Origin: Mammaliicoccus lentus
Lineage (GTDB): Bacteria; Bacillota; Bacilli; Staphylococcales; Staphylococcaceae
Direction of reading: 5' to 3'
Assembly (NCBI RefSeq): GCF_002902755.1
Contig: NZ_PPRS01000022.1
Coordinates: forward strand, 1-64,000
DNA: 64,000 nt
Part shown: positions 40,001 to 48,400 of the stretch, in pieces
Layout: each line of letters begins with the position of its first letter
How positions within the stretch are numbered: the stretch's first letter is position 1
The notes under the pieces: generated by a model
The model's database searches: none
What the model was told of the DNA's origin: nothing
The model's input: the letters and a program-made list of their open reading frames with translations, nothing else
Program-made: the position numbers and the translations under genes

Positions 40001-40123
40001 CGTTTTCCCAGAACCTGTTTTACCACTTATTAAAAAGAGTTGAGATTTTGATAAATGGTTAAACTCTATCGTTTCATTAATAAACGGTCCAAAGTATTGC
40101 ATGTTTAAAGTAAGGGGTCTCAT
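37100..40123 (-). CDS. sbcC: Exonuclease subunit SbcC
   Basis: This 1007-residue Rad50-like ATPase pairs with SbcD to open and trim DNA hairpins and protein-blocked ends. The Walker A motif GKTGSGKT is at residues 34-41. Two long coiled-coil arms flank the zinc hook, whose CPIC is at residues 516-519. The signature LSGGETFQASLSLAIGLS and Walker B region MFIDEGFGTLD are near the C-terminus. The start overlaps the sbcD stop codon by one base. Hairpin arrays in this window are the kind of structure SbcCD cuts, though that link is only a remark. Confidence 0.96.
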   Translation of the reverse strand: MRPLTLNMQYFGPFINETIEFNHLSKSQLFLISGKTGSGKTMIFDAMVYALYGETSTQSRDKVDLRSHFADPKLPSKVQFEFKIKNESYLVVRTIKYIKEGNKNPTNSTVEVYKEVDGEWSLQTSTINESNQYLNDILHMNVKQFRQILILPQGEFKQFLISNSTEKRSILRTLFDSDRFEALQEQLGEEMKKEIALIESHYQQISQCLSDLHDFDHETLKELKDIEGHRYKKVENALVQYEEIGKEKLDYQLKELKEQETIVKNLEKKYEEKKIIKQNFDTLQEKQHELNMLNEQVEHINNLREQLSYLKTVQNITHQYNQLKEKQINKKETEKQHEELKTEKQEVHSQFEFYNNKLSKKLESQEDINKQRAFINKTNHIYTSIEQYYDSKEHLPEAKKQLEKLKKEITQKTNSITTMQESLKNINADDEAEQNKLKQQESLKLELQQLENIQNQFQEKETLISTQKEIKSKLVELEQQQKNIEQSMKESDAFEVLTVEDEILKIQKHVHEGDACPICGSNIENLNGDIDFDSLRKEKEEQHEIKLMHQKISNDIVVYKERQNNTESQLKKLNDIESVSDKIQSVNDDLEKIQKEIADLRDSRQRSQKMKQEMHDLEKELSQDEINSNSIQNEIKNYEHNMDYFNKETQFESIEDFSKQFKSFENEIKSYDQELETLQSRVNEYKEKLYQIENKLSSISERRQMLEEQVASIKSYLESEMDKQQIESYEQLDKLILSVNKIDEYEVEVTEFDKKYIKLEADVKELTEKVKDCDVPNLEDIISQLNAAKELEAEMTKLNTQLQLKVDQNKDKRDAIQKIIAKIERDLQEQEEMIELSRVMNGKNSEKLSLENYVLIYYLNHILDSANQQFVKMTNNRYQLVRKKEKSMGLSGLEIEVFDRFSNRTRHITSLSGGETFQASLSLAIGLSNIVQQEAGAVHLESMFIDEGFGTLDAETLETALDTLVNIQMSGRLVGIISHVSELKTRIPTILNVNKNGFLSTTSFTVN

Positions 40124-41250
40124 TATTCATCAACTCCTTTATTGATTGCTTTTTCAAGTAATTGAACAACCTTTTCTTCTTTAATACCAGATAACTCCTC
40201 ATCTGTTACATGACTATAAAATGACTTTATGATTTCTATATCACTTAAAGCATGAACATCTAATTGAATTTCATCTTCTTTCACTTCATAATCTTGTCTA
40301 GATATTTGTAATGTATTTGGATATATAGCACGTATCTTCATAAGTGGATCCGTTACATGATCCATATTCGTCAATTTAAAATGAAAATAGTCTTCCTGAT
40401 TTTGAATTGTAATATTTTCATGTATAACATCTTCATAAGACGCTTGAACAACATGAAAAGAACGTTTAGGTGTTAGTGGTATAAAGTTTTGCTCAAAACT
40501 ACTCTCGCTATATTCAAACAACCTATAGCCTTTAGCTTGGTTCTGTTCAGAGAATGAATATTGCATTAACGAGCCTGAATAAAATATATAATCTGATTGA
40601 ATGGCAAATGGATGATGCAAATGTCCTAGCATAACAGTATCAAAAGACTTAAAAGTTTGAGCGCTAACTGTTTCAATCGTCCCTATTGATAGTGGTCTTT
40701 CAGAATCACTTGATTCTCCTCCAGCTACGAATAAATGTCCTACGAGTATATTCGTTTTACTGTCATCCATCACTTCTTCCATATGTTTAACGATATAATC
40801 AGTAGCTTCTTGGTGTGTATGTATGTCTTTATTGCCAAATGCTTGCCTTATATCAGCAGGCGTGAAATACGGCATAACGTATATATGGATATCATTCATT
40901 TCCACTGGTTTAAACATGTCATGATAATCTGTCATAATCTTTAATCCTGACTTAGCAAACCATTTTTCACCGTAATTCAATCTTTCTTTCCCATCATGGT
41001 TACCACTTATAGCGATTATTGGCGTATTTAATTCTAAATTAATCTTAGATAACGCATCTTCCAACACGACCATTGCATCTTTACTTGGATAATGTAAATC
41101 ATATAAATCCCCACTTATGATTACAACATCCGGTTTATGTTCTTTTACTGCTTCGTATAATTGTTCTAATACATATTTTTGGTCTTCTAATAATGACTGG
41201 CCGTTTATAGTTTTCCCTATATGCCAATCAGCTGTATGTAAAATTTTCAT
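40123..41250 (-). CDS. sbcD: Exonuclease subunit SbcD
   Basis: This 375-residue Mre11-like nuclease has the two-metal phosphoesterase motifs: ADWHIGK near the N-terminus, SGDLYDLHYPS, ISGNHDG and MLGHLHHPF. It cuts DNA hairpins and end blocks with SbcC. Its last codon overlaps the sbcC start by one base, so translation is coupled. I see no ideal LexA box upstream; the nearest sequence, CTAACAAATATTTTG on the minus strand (41265-41279), is degenerate. In S. aureus this pair belongs to the LexA regulon. Confidence 0.97.
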   Translation of the reverse strand: MKILHTADWHIGKTINGQSLLEDQKYVLEQLYEAVKEHKPDVVIISGDLYDLHYPSKDAMVVLEDALSKINLELNTPIIAISGNHDGKERLNYGEKWFAKSGLKIMTDYHDMFKPVEMNDIHIYVMPYFTPADIRQAFGNKDIHTHQEATDYIVKHMEEVMDDSKTNILVGHLFVAGGESSDSERPLSIGTIETVSAQTFKSFDTVMLGHLHHPFAIQSDYIFYSGSLMQYSFSEQNQAKGYRLFEYSESSFEQNFIPLTPKRSFHVVQASYEDVIHENITIQNQEDYFHFKLTNMDHVTDPLMKIRAIYPNTLQISRQDYEVKEDEIQLDVHALSDIEIIKSFYSHVTDEELSGIKEEKVVQLLEKAINKGVDE

Positions 41251-41325
41251 ATTCTATCACCTTTCAAAATATTTGTTAGACAGGTTTATTTGCTTCATTT
41301 ATACTAGTCATAAGGAGTGATTTCA

Positions 41326-41832
41326 TTGAGTAACGTATTTATATTCTTTATTATCTTATGGTGCATAGTTTTTATTTCGTTACTTGCTATTGGCGGATTC
41401 TTTATGTTTCGAAAATTCTTAAAGCGCATGCCTAAAGATGATGGCATGAGTGAACTCGATTGGCAAGATTACTATATCCACAAAGCCTTGCCTTTATGGA
41501 ATGATGAAGCAAGATCATTATTAAACGAATTAGTGTCTCCAGTACCAGATCTTTTTAGAGACGTTGCTAAAGAGAAAATCGGTGGACGTGTATCTAAAAT
41601 CGCGCTAGAAGAACATGCTACTTCGATTGAACTCGATCATATCATGAGGGGATATATCGTTGCTACACCTAAACGAGATCACAAATTTATGAAGAAAAAG
41701 CTAACAGAACTTAATATCGATTATACACCATATTTGCCATTGTTCGAATTAGCAGACGATGAAAAAAACAAGTTTTCCATATTTGATCATGCAGAAGAAA
41801 TTTCAAATGCAAAAACAACGCACACTCAATAA
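41326..41832 (+). CDS. DUF2621 (YneK-like) membrane-anchored protein
   Basis: This 168-residue protein has one N-terminal membrane segment (about residues 3-25) followed by a cytosolic domain with the segment DWQDYYIHKALPLWNDEARS. It matches the Bacillus YneK/DUF2621 family, whose genes lie beside ccdA/ccdC, as here. Function is unknown. I chose TTG 41326, 8 bases after AAGGAG; the upstream GTG at 41317 overlaps that ribosome binding site. It is convergent with the CcdC-like gene, and a terminator hairpin overlaps the last codons. Confidence 0.85.
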   Translation: MSNVFIFFIILWCIVFISLLAIGGFFMFRKFLKRMPKDDGMSELDWQDYYIHKALPLWNDEARSLLNELVSPVPDLFRDVAKEKIGGRVSKIALEEHATSIELDHIMRGYIVATPKRDHKFMKKKLTELNIDYTPYLPLFELADDEKNKFSIFDHAEEISNAKTTHTQ

Positions 41833-41853
41833 ATGAGTAGTGCGTTGTTTTTA
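41812..41853. terminator. Terminator overlapping the end of the YneK-like gene
   Basis: AACAACGCACACTCA pairs with TGAGTAGTGCGTTGTT around a 5-base loop, with one mismatch, followed by T residues. It includes the last codons and stop of the plus-strand gene and reaches the stop of the minus-strand CcdC-like gene. Confidence 0.85.
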
Positions 41854-42321
41854 TTTTACAACACTTATTTGATTACGTAATTTCTTATATTTAAAGTACA
41901 TAGATATTCTCCAAGGAACAATCATACTAAATGCCAATAAGAAAAACATACCAGCTAATTGGCCCGGATCGATTGAATCACTCAATACAAACTTGCCTAC
42001 AGTTCTTATAATCAATAAAAAAATAAGAATTACTGGAAATAATTTTGAACGTTTCATATATATTTCAGAACGTTTAATTTCAAAGTTGGATGTGAATATG
42101 AGAAATAATGAAAAGAAAAGACCTACAATGATCGATTCAATTATTTCAGCACCTGTTAGTCTGAAATAAGGCACTACGTACATAAGTGCTCCAGTAGCCA
42201 TAAAAAATGGTGGTAATATAATCTTTCTAGTATTTGTTGGATAATTTTGTGCTTTCATTCTTACAACTATAACGGCTAAGCTCATTAAAGCTGCTATAAA
42301 TACTGAAAAAAGCAAATACAT
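41851..42321 (-). CDS. CcdC-like membrane protein
   Basis: This 156-residue protein has about five membrane segments and the segment PPFFMATGALMYVVPYF, as in CcdC (DUF1453) of Bacillus. In Bacillus the gene is next to ccdA and yneK, the same neighbours as here. CcdC is linked to that locus by position, and its own role is not defined. Here it lies 37 bases downstream of ccdA in the same direction and is probably co-transcribed. Confidence 0.85.
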   Translation of the reverse strand: MYLLFSVFIAALMSLAVIVVRMKAQNYPTNTRKIILPPFFMATGALMYVVPYFRLTGAEIIESIIVGLFFSLFLIFTSNFEIKRSEIYMKRSKLFPVILIFLLIIRTVGKFVLSDSIDPGQLAGMFFLLAFSMIVPWRISMYFKYKKLRNQISVVK

Positions 42322-42358
42322 GATTAAAACCCCTTTAAGTTCTATATATCATTTGTGT

Positions 42359-43045
42359 TTATTCCAAACCCAAAGATTGGAAAAATATTGTTATGTCAGT
42401 TAATAAATCAAAGAACAATAAAATTCCCATAATTATCATAATTATACCACCAAACTTCATGATAGCAACATTGTACTTCCTAATTATTTGTAATTTTGTT
42501 ATAAAGAAAGTTAATACGAAAAATGGAATGCTAAATCCAAGTACATACAGTAGCATATATAACATCGCTTGGGATGAATTTGTTGCTGCTAACGTTCCAA
42601 TCGCAGCTATAATCGGCCCGTTACACGGCGTCCACCCAGCTGCAAAAGCCATACCAATTAAAAACGTACCAATAAAACCTGAAGGCTTTGCTTTAAAATT
42701 AATTTTTCTATCTTTCATTAAAAATTGTGGCTGGAATACACCTAAAATGATTAATCCAAACACAATAATGATGATTGCTCCTACTTGTCTTATTAATGTT
42801 TGATAATTTATAAACAAGCCAGATATGTATCCTATGCCCATACCTAAAATCATATAGATTAAACTAAATCCTAACAAAAAGATAATAGTATGTAATATTG
42901 CATTACGACTTAGCCCTTTATTTTTTAAATCATCGTAACTCATACCTGTAATGTATGACACAAAAGCAGGATATATAGGTAGAACGCAAGGAGAAACAAA
43001 ACTTAATATACCTGCACCAAAAGCAACAAAAACTGTTAATTCCAT
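42359..43045 (-). CDS. ccdA: Thiol-disulfide transporter CcdA
   Basis: This 228-residue protein has six membrane segments and passes reducing power from cytosolic thioredoxin across the membrane. The two redox Cys lie in SFVSPCVLPIYPAF and GWTPCNGPIIAAIG. I start at ATG 43045, 5 bases after GAGGGGGG; a longer version from 43093 would add 16 residues before that site. In Bacillus it serves cytochrome c maturation. No c-type cytochrome genes are visible here, so other extracellular thiol proteins may be its clients; the nearby Sco protein is one candidate, by inference. Confidence 0.93.
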   Translation of the reverse strand: MELTVFVAFGAGILSFVSPCVLPIYPAFVSYITGMSYDDLKNKGLSRNAILHTIIFLLGFSLIYMILGMGIGYISGLFINYQTLIRQVGAIIIIVFGLIILGVFQPQFLMKDRKINFKAKPSGFIGTFLIGMAFAAGWTPCNGPIIAAIGTLAATNSSQAMLYMLLYVLGFSIPFFVLTFFITKLQIIRKYNVAIMKFGGIIMIIMGILLFFDLLTDITIFFQSLGLE

Positions 43046-43167
43046 TATATCCCCCCTCACTATTATTTCCATTTTATCAAATTTATGCGTCATTAAAACG
43101 ATTTATTTTGAACAATAAGTGAAAAGTTATTAAAACTAAGGTTTAATTATACTAAGTTTAACAAATA

Positions 43168-43209
43168 AAAAGGGACCACATCACTTTCAAGAAGTGTCGC
43201 AATCCCTTT
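43168..43209 (-). terminator. Terminator of the UPF0154 gene
   Basis: AAAGGGA pairs with TCCCTTT, with an inner CACTT/AAGTG stem. An A run to the left gives U residues on the minus strand. Confidence 0.65.
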
Positions 43210-43227
43210 AACATCAATGTATATAAA

Positions 43228-43458
43228 CTACTTGATTTTTTGATCCATGTTTTTGTTCATCATTGTCATCATTTGGTTTATTTTCTTTTGAGATGGTTTT
43301 TGACCCATTTGCATCATCATCATTCGTAACATTTCCTCATTGATAGGTGGATTCTTTTTCAAGTAATCCATCATATATTTACGCGCAAGGAAGAATCCTA
43401 GAGCAATCCCACCGATTAATGCCACGATGATTAATAGTATTGCTAACCATGTTGCCAT
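43228..43458 (-). CDS. UPF0154 (YneF-like) small membrane protein
   Basis: This 76-residue protein has one N-terminal membrane segment ([21 protein letters not shown] region) followed by a positively charged tail with Met-rich stretches. The segment [20 protein letters not shown] is the UPF0154/YneF hallmark. Function is unknown. I start at ATG 43458, 7 bases after GGGTGAAA; a longer version from 43470 has no better site. In B. subtilis yneF lies next to tkt and lexA-region genes, as here. Confidence 0.92.
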   Translation of the reverse strand: MATWLAILLIIVALIGGIALGFFLARKYMMDYLKKNPPINEEMLRMMMMQMGQKPSQKKINQMMTMMNKNMDQKIK

Positions 43459-43538
43459 TATTTCACCCACTTTCTGTATCCTCTAAAAGTTTACTAAATT
43501 AAAAAGATTTTATCAAGATGAAACTTAATGTTTCAAAA

Positions 43539-43572
43539 TTAAAAAGGGAGCGGGACAGAAATCTCATTTTGC
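43539..43572. repeat. Partial GGGAGCGGGACAG repeat arm
   Basis: AAAAAGGGAGCGGGACAGAAATC is one arm of a common staphylococcal intergenic hairpin; the opposite arm GATTTCTGTCCCGCTCCC is not complete here (only AAGATTTCAC follows). It looks like a decayed copy. Confidence 0.5.
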
Positions 43573-43617
43573 TAAAAAGATTTCACAGCCCACCCCGGCA
43601 AAGATGACTAGGAATAA

Positions 43618-43653
43618 AACAGTCCAAGACATTTATATATGTCTCGGACTGTT
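43618..43653 (-). terminator. Terminator of tkt (GACAT-type hairpin)
   Basis: AACAGTCCAAGACAT pairs with ATGTCTCGGACTGTT with one mismatch, just downstream of the tkt stop codon. It belongs to the dispersed GACAT hairpin group. Confidence 0.85.
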
Positions 43654-43662
43654 CAGTTTAAA

Positions 43663-45651
43663 TTAGAAACTTAATACTGTGTTTAATACGTTTTCTTTAG
43701 TGAAACCGTATTTTTCAACTACTAAGTCTCCAGGCGCACTAGCACCGAATCTATCAATACTAATTACTTTACCTTCTATGCCAACATATTTGTGCCAACC
43801 TAATGATGATGCCATTTCGATTGCAACACGTTTTCTTAATGTTGGAGGTAAAACAGTAGCTTTATATTCAGGGTCTTGTTGATCAAATGCATGCCAGTTT
43901 GGTAATGATACAACTTGAACGCCTTTACCTTGAGCTTCAATATCTTTAGCTGCATCTACTGCTAGAGATACTTCAGAACCAGAAGCTAATAATAGATATT
44001 CAGGTTCTATTTCAGAACGGTAAACAATATATCCACCTTTACGAACGCCTTCTTCTACTTCAGCTTCTTTAACATCTAAAGCTTTTAAGTTTTGACGCGT
44101 TAATACTAATGCTGTAGGTGTTGATTTAGATTCTAAAGCAATTTTCCAAGCAACTCTTGTTTCATTTCCATCTGCTGGACGAATAACATTTAAGTTTGGA
44201 ATAGCTCTTAAACCTGATAATTGTTCAACTGGTTCATGTGTAGGACCATCTTCCCCAACAGCAATTGAATCATGCGTAAATACAAATGTTGAAGGAACAC
44301 CCATGATAGCTGATAGACGAAGTGCTGGTTTTAAGTAGTCACTGAATACGAAGAATGTCGCACCATAAGGTTTAACACCGCCATGCGCTGCCATACCATT
44401 TACTGCTGCTGCCATACCGAATTCACGAACACCAAACCAAATGTTACGTCCTTCTGGTGTTTCATCATTAAAGTCTGGCTCATCTTTAACGTTTGATTTG
44501 TTAGATGACGCTAAATCTGCTGAACCACCAAAGAATGCTGGTACAGATTTACTTAATGCTTGAATGATATCACCTGAATCAGCACGTGTAGCACTACTGT
44601 TTCCAGCTTCATATACAGGTAAGTCTTTAGCATAGTCTTCTGGAAGTTCATTAGAAATTGCTTGTTTGAATGCTTCGCCTAATTCTGGGTTAGCTTTAGC
44701 ATACTCTTCAACTAATTCATTCCATTTTGTTTCATGCTCATTTGCACGAGTTAACATTGTATTGCTGAAAATATCATATACTTCTTGAGGTACGTTGAAA
44801 CGTTTAGATGGATCTAAACCGTATGCTTTCAATGCCAATTCACGTTCTTCTTCACCAAGTGGCGCACCGTGAGCACCGTTTGTACCTGCTTTGTTAGGAG
44901 CTCCGTAACCGATTACAGTTTTTACTTCAATTAACGTAGGACCTTCTAATGATTTAGACTCAGTTATAGCTTTATCAATAGCTTCTAAGTCATTACCGTC
45001 TTCAACTAAGATGTAACTCCAACCGTAAGATTCGAATCTATTTTTAACATTTTCTGAGAAAGCTTTATCTAAATCACCATCTAATGAAATATCGTTAGAG
45101 TCGTATAAAGTGATTAATTTATCAAGGTTTAAATGACCTGCTAATGAAGCTGCCTCGTGAGAGATACCCTCCATTAAGTCACCATCACTAGCTAAAACAT
45201 ATGTGTAGTGATCAACAACTTCATAATTATCTTGGTTGAATTTGCCTGCTAAGTGTTTTTCAGCCATAGCCATACCAACACTCATTGCAAATCCTTGTCC
45301 AAGAGGTCCAGTTGTAACTTCTACACCATCTGTATGATTAAACTCTGGGTGTCCAGGTGTTTTTGAATCCCATTGTCTAAAGTTTTTTACTTCTTCAAGT
45401 TCTAAGCTACCAGAAAGATGTAATAAACTATATAGTAACGCTGAACCGTGACCTGCAGATAATACAAAGCGGTCTCTATTAAAATAGTTTTTTGATTGTG
45501 GATTAAAGTTTAAATGCTTTGTCCATAAAGTATATGCCATTGGTGCAGCACCCATTGGTAATCCAGGATGTCCTGAGTTAGCTGCTTCGATAGCATCGAT
45601 ACTTAATGCACGGATTGAATCTACTGCTAGTTGATCTTTTTCATTAAACAT
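43663..45651 (-). CDS. tkt: Transketolase
   Basis: This 662-residue thiamine-diphosphate enzyme moves two-carbon units between sugar phosphates in the pentose phosphate pathway. Hallmarks include [18 protein letters not shown] near residue 25, [14 protein letters not shown] and the cofactor segment [13 protein letters not shown]-like [19 protein letters not shown]. The phosphate-binding [16 protein letters not shown] lies in the second half. Length is typical (about 660). It is a single-gene unit, followed by the DUF896 and sosA/lexA cluster further along. Confidence 0.98.
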   Translation of the reverse strand: MFNEKDQLAVDSIRALSIDAIEAANSGHPGLPMGAAPMAYTLWTKHLNFNPQSKNYFNRDRFVLSAGHGSALLYSLLHLSGSLELEEVKNFRQWDSKTPGHPEFNHTDGVEVTTGPLGQGFAMSVGMAMAEKHLAGKFNQDNYEVVDHYTYVLASDGDLMEGISHEAASLAGHLNLDKLITLYDSNDISLDGDLDKAFSENVKNRFESYGWSYILVEDGNDLEAIDKAITESKSLEGPTLIEVKTVIGYGAPNKAGTNGAHGAPLGEEERELALKAYGLDPSKRFNVPQEVYDIFSNTMLTRANEHETKWNELVEEYAKANPELGEAFKQAISNELPEDYAKDLPVYEAGNSSATRADSGDIIQALSKSVPAFFGGSADLASSNKSNVKDEPDFNDETPEGRNIWFGVREFGMAAAVNGMAAHGGVKPYGATFFVFSDYLKPALRLSAIMGVPSTFVFTHDSIAVGEDGPTHEPVEQLSGLRAIPNLNVIRPADGNETRVAWKIALESKSTPTALVLTRQNLKALDVKEAEVEEGVRKGGYIVYRSEIEPEYLLLASGSEVSLAVDAAKDIEAQGKGVQVVSLPNWHAFDQQDPEYKATVLPPTLRKRVAIEMASSLGWHKYVGIEGKVISIDRFGASAPGDLVVEKYGFTKENVLNTVLSF

Positions 45652-45734
45652 ATATTATAGTCTCCTTTATTCTGTTATCCATTATCATTATACATCATAA
45701 TATTCGGAATATTAATTATTATTACTCATTTTAA

Positions 45735-45971
45735 CTAATTTCTTATATTATTTTTCTTTTGGATTTCTTTTAATTTTTCAGGTGTTACATCTTTACCTTC
45801 TGGATCGATAACTTTTGTGCTTTCAATCGTATCTTTAAAGTTACCTCTAAAAGCTTGTAAATATTCTGCACGAAGTTTTGTTTGTTCTTTTGCTTCTTGT
45901 TCAGAAAGTCCACTTGTTTTCTTTTTATTTGCTAGCTCATTAATTCTTTCAATCTTTTCTTTACTTAACAT
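45735..45971 (-). CDS. DUF896 (YnzC-like) protein
   Basis: This 78-residue protein is highly charged and helical (KIERINELANKKKTSGLSEQ) and matches the UPF0291/YnzC family, whose function is unknown. In B. subtilis ynzC sits beside yneA and lexA and belongs to the SOS-linked operon. Here it lies downstream of sosA on the same strand but behind a terminator at 46015-46038, so it may be partly uncoupled. I chose ATG 45971 (MLSKEKIE) over a start at 45989. Confidence 0.93.
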   Translation of the reverse strand: MLSKEKIERINELANKKKTSGLSEQEAKEQTKLRAEYLQAFRGNFKDTIESTKVIDPEGKDVTPEKLKEIQKKNNIRN

Positions 45972-46014
45972 TTTATCACCACTTTCCATTTAATTAAAAG
46001 ATAACAAAAAAAAC

Positions 46015-46038
46015 GAGCAAATCCAAATGGATTTGCTC
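46015..46038 (-). terminator. Terminator of sosA
   Basis: GAGCAAATCC pairs with GGATTTGCTC around a 4-base loop, with a long A run to the left giving a minus-strand U run. Confidence 0.88.
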
Positions 46039-46050
46039 ATATTTTAACGA

Positions 46051-46281
46051 TTAATCTATCGAACCTACCATAGCTTTAGATTTACTTATATGATTTGGTT
46101 CTGCATCTATATTATTTGGTTGTTGGTTATCTTGTTGTTTGATTTTGTGATCAGTCATTTCGTACGTCTGTTCTGTTGAATAAACAGCATTAGACTGAGC
46201 TAAGTATAAATATCCTATTAATAGAGTCATCAAGAACACTGCTAAATATACTAAAACTGTCTTCTTAATTGTTACTGTCAT
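46051..46281 (-). CDS. sosA: SOS cell-division inhibitor SosA
   Basis: This 76-residue protein has a short cytosolic N-terminus, one membrane segment (about residues 8-28) and an extracellular tail ending SKAMVGSID. It matches SosA of S. aureus in length, topology and position divergent from lexA. SosA halts septum completion during DNA damage and is later removed by proteolysis. Two to three LexA boxes lie in the shared intergenic region, so it should be induced with lexA. It lacks the LysM domain that Bacillus YneA has. Confidence 0.93.
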   Translation of the reverse strand: MTVTIKKTVLVYLAVFLMTLLIGYLYLAQSNAVYSTEQTYEMTDHKIKQQDNQQPNNIDAEPNHISKSKAMVGSID

Positions 46282-46295
46282 AACTACTTCCTCCT

Positions 46296-46309
46296 AGAAC
46301 GTTTGTTTG
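46296..46309. promoter_or_regulatory. LexA box 1 (sosA side)
   Basis: AGAACGTTTGTTTG matches the SOS box with minor changes (AGAACNNNNGTTTG). It lies 15 bases upstream of the sosA start. Confidence 0.7.
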
Positions 46310-46324
46310 TATTTTTATATTAAC

Positions 46325-46338
46325 AGAACAACTGTTCG
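46325..46338. promoter_or_regulatory. LexA box 2 (sosA-lexA)
   Basis: AGAACAACTGTTCG matches the SOS box at nine of ten fixed positions. It lies between the sosA and lexA promoters. Confidence 0.85.
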
Positions 46339-46353
46339 TAGTCAATGAAAATA

Positions 46354-46367
46354 CGAACAAATGTTTG
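46354..46367. promoter_or_regulatory. LexA box 3 (lexA side)
   Basis: CGAACAAATGTTTG matches the SOS box with one wobble position. It lies about 60-70 bases upstream of the lexA start. Confidence 0.85.
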
Positions 46368-46424
46368 TTCGAAGGAAACGTATGTGCTATAATAAATTTA
46401 AATCAATATTAGGAGCGTGCGACT

Positions 46425-47045
46425 ATGAAAGAATTAACTAAACGTCAATCTGAAATATATCAATTCATTAAACATATAGTACAAACAAAAGGTTATCCGC
46501 CTAGTGTTCGTGAAATTGGTTTAGCTGTCGGACTTGCTTCAAGTTCCACTGTACATGGCCATTTATCTAGATTAGAAGAAAAGGGATATATTAAACGTGA
46601 CCCTACTAAACCTCGTGCAATCGAGATTACCGAGACTGTAGGAGAGAACATTAACCAAGAGAACACCATTCATGTTCCGGTCATAGGTAAAGTAACTGCT
46701 GGTATACCTATTACAGCAGTTGAGAACGTTGAAGAATATTTCCCGCTACCTGCTCACTTTACATCAACACATAATAGCAATATCTTTATATTAGATGTTA
46801 TTGGGGACAGTATGATAGAAGCAGGTATTCTTGATGGAGATAAAGTAATCGTGCGAAGCCAAACAATTGCTGAGAATGGGGATATCATCGTCGCGATGAC
46901 TGAAGATGATGAAGCTACCGTTAAACGCTTCTACAAAGAAGAATCACGTTATAGACTTCAACCTGAGAACAGTACAATGGAACCAATTTACTTAGACAAT
47001 GTAAGTGTCTTAGGTAAAGTAGTAGGATTGTTTAGAGAAATGTAA
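46425..47045 (+). CDS. lexA: SOS repressor LexA
   Basis: This 206-residue repressor has an N-terminal winged helix ([20 protein letters not shown]) and a C-terminal peptidase domain. The self-cleavage bond is Ala92-Gly93 in KVTAGIPIT, with catalytic Ser129 in GDSMIEAG and Lys167 in ATVKRFYK. It represses the SOS genes until RecA filaments promote its cleavage. The lexA and sosA genes are divergent and share LexA boxes. Good LexA boxes also precede the Y-family polymerase and parE in this window. Start follows AGGAG. Confidence 0.98.
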   Translation: MKELTKRQSEIYQFIKHIVQTKGYPPSVREIGLAVGLASSSTVHGHLSRLEEKGYIKRDPTKPRAIEITETVGENINQENTIHVPVIGKVTAGIPITAVENVEEYFPLPAHFTSTHNSNIFILDVIGDSMIEAGILDGDKVIVRSQTIAENGDIIVAMTEDDEATVKRFYKEESRYRLQPENSTMEPIYLDNVSVLGKVVGLFREM

Positions 47046-47047
47046 AA

Positions 47048-47076
47048 AAGCTGTGATGCACTTGCATCACAGCTTT
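47048..47076. terminator. Bidirectional terminator downstream of lexA
   Basis: AAGCTGTGATGCA pairs with TGCATCACAGCTT, with A and T runs on both sides. Confidence 0.93.
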
Positions 47077-47137
47077 TTTTATATCATATTCCCTTTATTT
47101 GATTATTTGAGCTTTTATTTTTATTATAAAAATCTTT

Positions 47138-47221
47138 TTATGAAACATCTTTTTTATTTAATAATTCTTTGACACGATCTAAAACGTCAATATCTTTATT
47201 ATTTATTTCTTTATTTTCCAT
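47138..47221 (-). CDS. Possible 27-residue protein
   Basis: An ATG at 47219-47221 opens a 27-codon frame that ends at TAA 47138-47140: MENKEINNKDIDVLDRVKEL followed by LNKKDVS. A strong ribosome binding site, AAGGGGAAG, lies 6 bases upstream. The predicted product is charged and helical. It lies between the lexA terminator and the CAP gene, in a 318-base gap with no other gene. I do not recognise it; it could be a real small protein or a chance frame with a good site. Confidence 0.45.
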   Translation of the reverse strand: MENKEINNKDIDVLDRVKELLNKKDVS

Positions 47222-47363
47222 GTTAAACTTCCCCTTTATATGTTATTCCACCAATCAAATTATTAGAAACAACATGTGTAAAACATTTAAGGAAATATGA
47301 AATAATTTTTATATCGTTATTATATCAAAGTTGTTTAGACAATGCACTTTGCTTATCTATTTT

Positions 47364-48389
47364 CTACTGTTGAGTAATATAGTTTTCAGTCCAATAAGGC
47401 TGTAAATCTTCGCCAATATCGACACCTACTCCTAACTCTTTATAATCTTTATTTAAAATGTTCTTTCTGTGTCCCAATGAGTTCATTAGTCCATGATGGG
47501 CATAAACACTGCTTATTTGACCATATGCTAAGTTTTCACCTGCAGTTACATAATCAAAACCATCATTGTCTAATCTATCAAATGGAGATAAACCTTGTTT
47601 ATTCGTATGATCAAAATAGTCGTTATCCACCATATCTGTACTATGCTTACGAGCAGTATGACTTACATTTTCATTATAAGATAATGTCGGTAAATCAAAT
47701 TGAACGCGCTCTGCATTGACTATATCAAAATTTTGTAGTTCTAATGCACCCTTATATTCATCTGAAGCAGTATGATACTGATTTGTACGCTTATCTTCAG
47801 TTGACGAAGCTACTTGCATTATTCCTTTAATTTGATTGTCTTGATGCTTATCATAAAATATGGTCGTATAAATGTTATCAAATTTGAAAACATCATAATC
47901 AGGATCATTTTGAACTAACTTAACTTTATCTTTTTGAATCTCATCTAAAGGTTCACCGAGAATTGAACGAACTTTATTCTTTTTCATTTTACTCGTTATA
48001 CCTTTTTGAGATGTTATTAAGTCTTGGTTTGTATATAATCCTGTTACTTTGTCATCGTCATAACTGACCATCACAAATCCATTGTATTGGTCATGATATG
48101 CATGCCATTTCTCATTATATTCATTAACGGTTACCCGTTTTGGTTTGCCAAGTTTCTTTTCAACTTCGCTTTTCGTTTGATTGATTTGAATATTATTAAT
48201 CGCAAATTCTTGTTCTTTCGGCGTCTTTAGTTCAACTTTCTTAGTAGTTTGTTCATCTTCAAGTCCTTGTTGAACATTCATCACTTTTTGTTGAATTTGT
48301 TTTGATAAATCTGATTCAGGGACTGGCTTGATTAAGGTTATAATCAATAACAATATGAATAAGTAAAATACTTTTTTCAAGTAGTCCAC
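47364..48389 (-). CDS. CAP-domain protein with CAP-associated domain (YlbC-like)
   Basis: This 341-residue protein has an N-terminal membrane anchor or signal (about residues 4-22), a CAP-associated region with two similar halves (INQTKSEVEKKLGKPKR and MKKNKVRSILGEPLDEI) and a C-terminal CAP domain. The CAP signature residues are in ARKHSTDMVDNDYFDHTNKQ and MNSLGHRKNILNKDYKELGV. Bacterial CAP proteins of this kind are secreted or membrane-bound with unclear activity. The stop codon of guaC lies 11 bases upstream, so the pair may be transcribed together. Confidence 0.9.
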   Translation of the reverse strand: MDYLKKVFYLFILLLIITLIKPVPESDLSKQIQQKVMNVQQGLEDEQTTKKVELKTPKEQEFAINNIQINQTKSEVEKKLGKPKRVTVNEYNEKWHAYHDQYNGFVMVSYDDDKVTGLYTNQDLITSQKGITSKMKKNKVRSILGEPLDEIQKDKVKLVQNDPDYDVFKFDNIYTTIFYDKHQDNQIKGIMQVASSTEDKRTNQYHTASDEYKGALELQNFDIVNAERVQFDLPTLSYNENVSHTARKHSTDMVDNDYFDHTNKQGLSPFDRLDNDGFDYVTAGENLAYGQISSVYAHHGLMNSLGHRKNILNKDYKELGVGVDIGEDLQPYWTENYITQQ

Positions 48390-48400
48390 CTCGCCTATTT

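Noticed and set aside
41265-41279. LexA box upstream of sbcD
   Set aside because: The minus-strand sequence CTAACAAATATTTTG keeps only part of the consensus. Known S. aureus data make it tempting, but the sequence alone is not enough.
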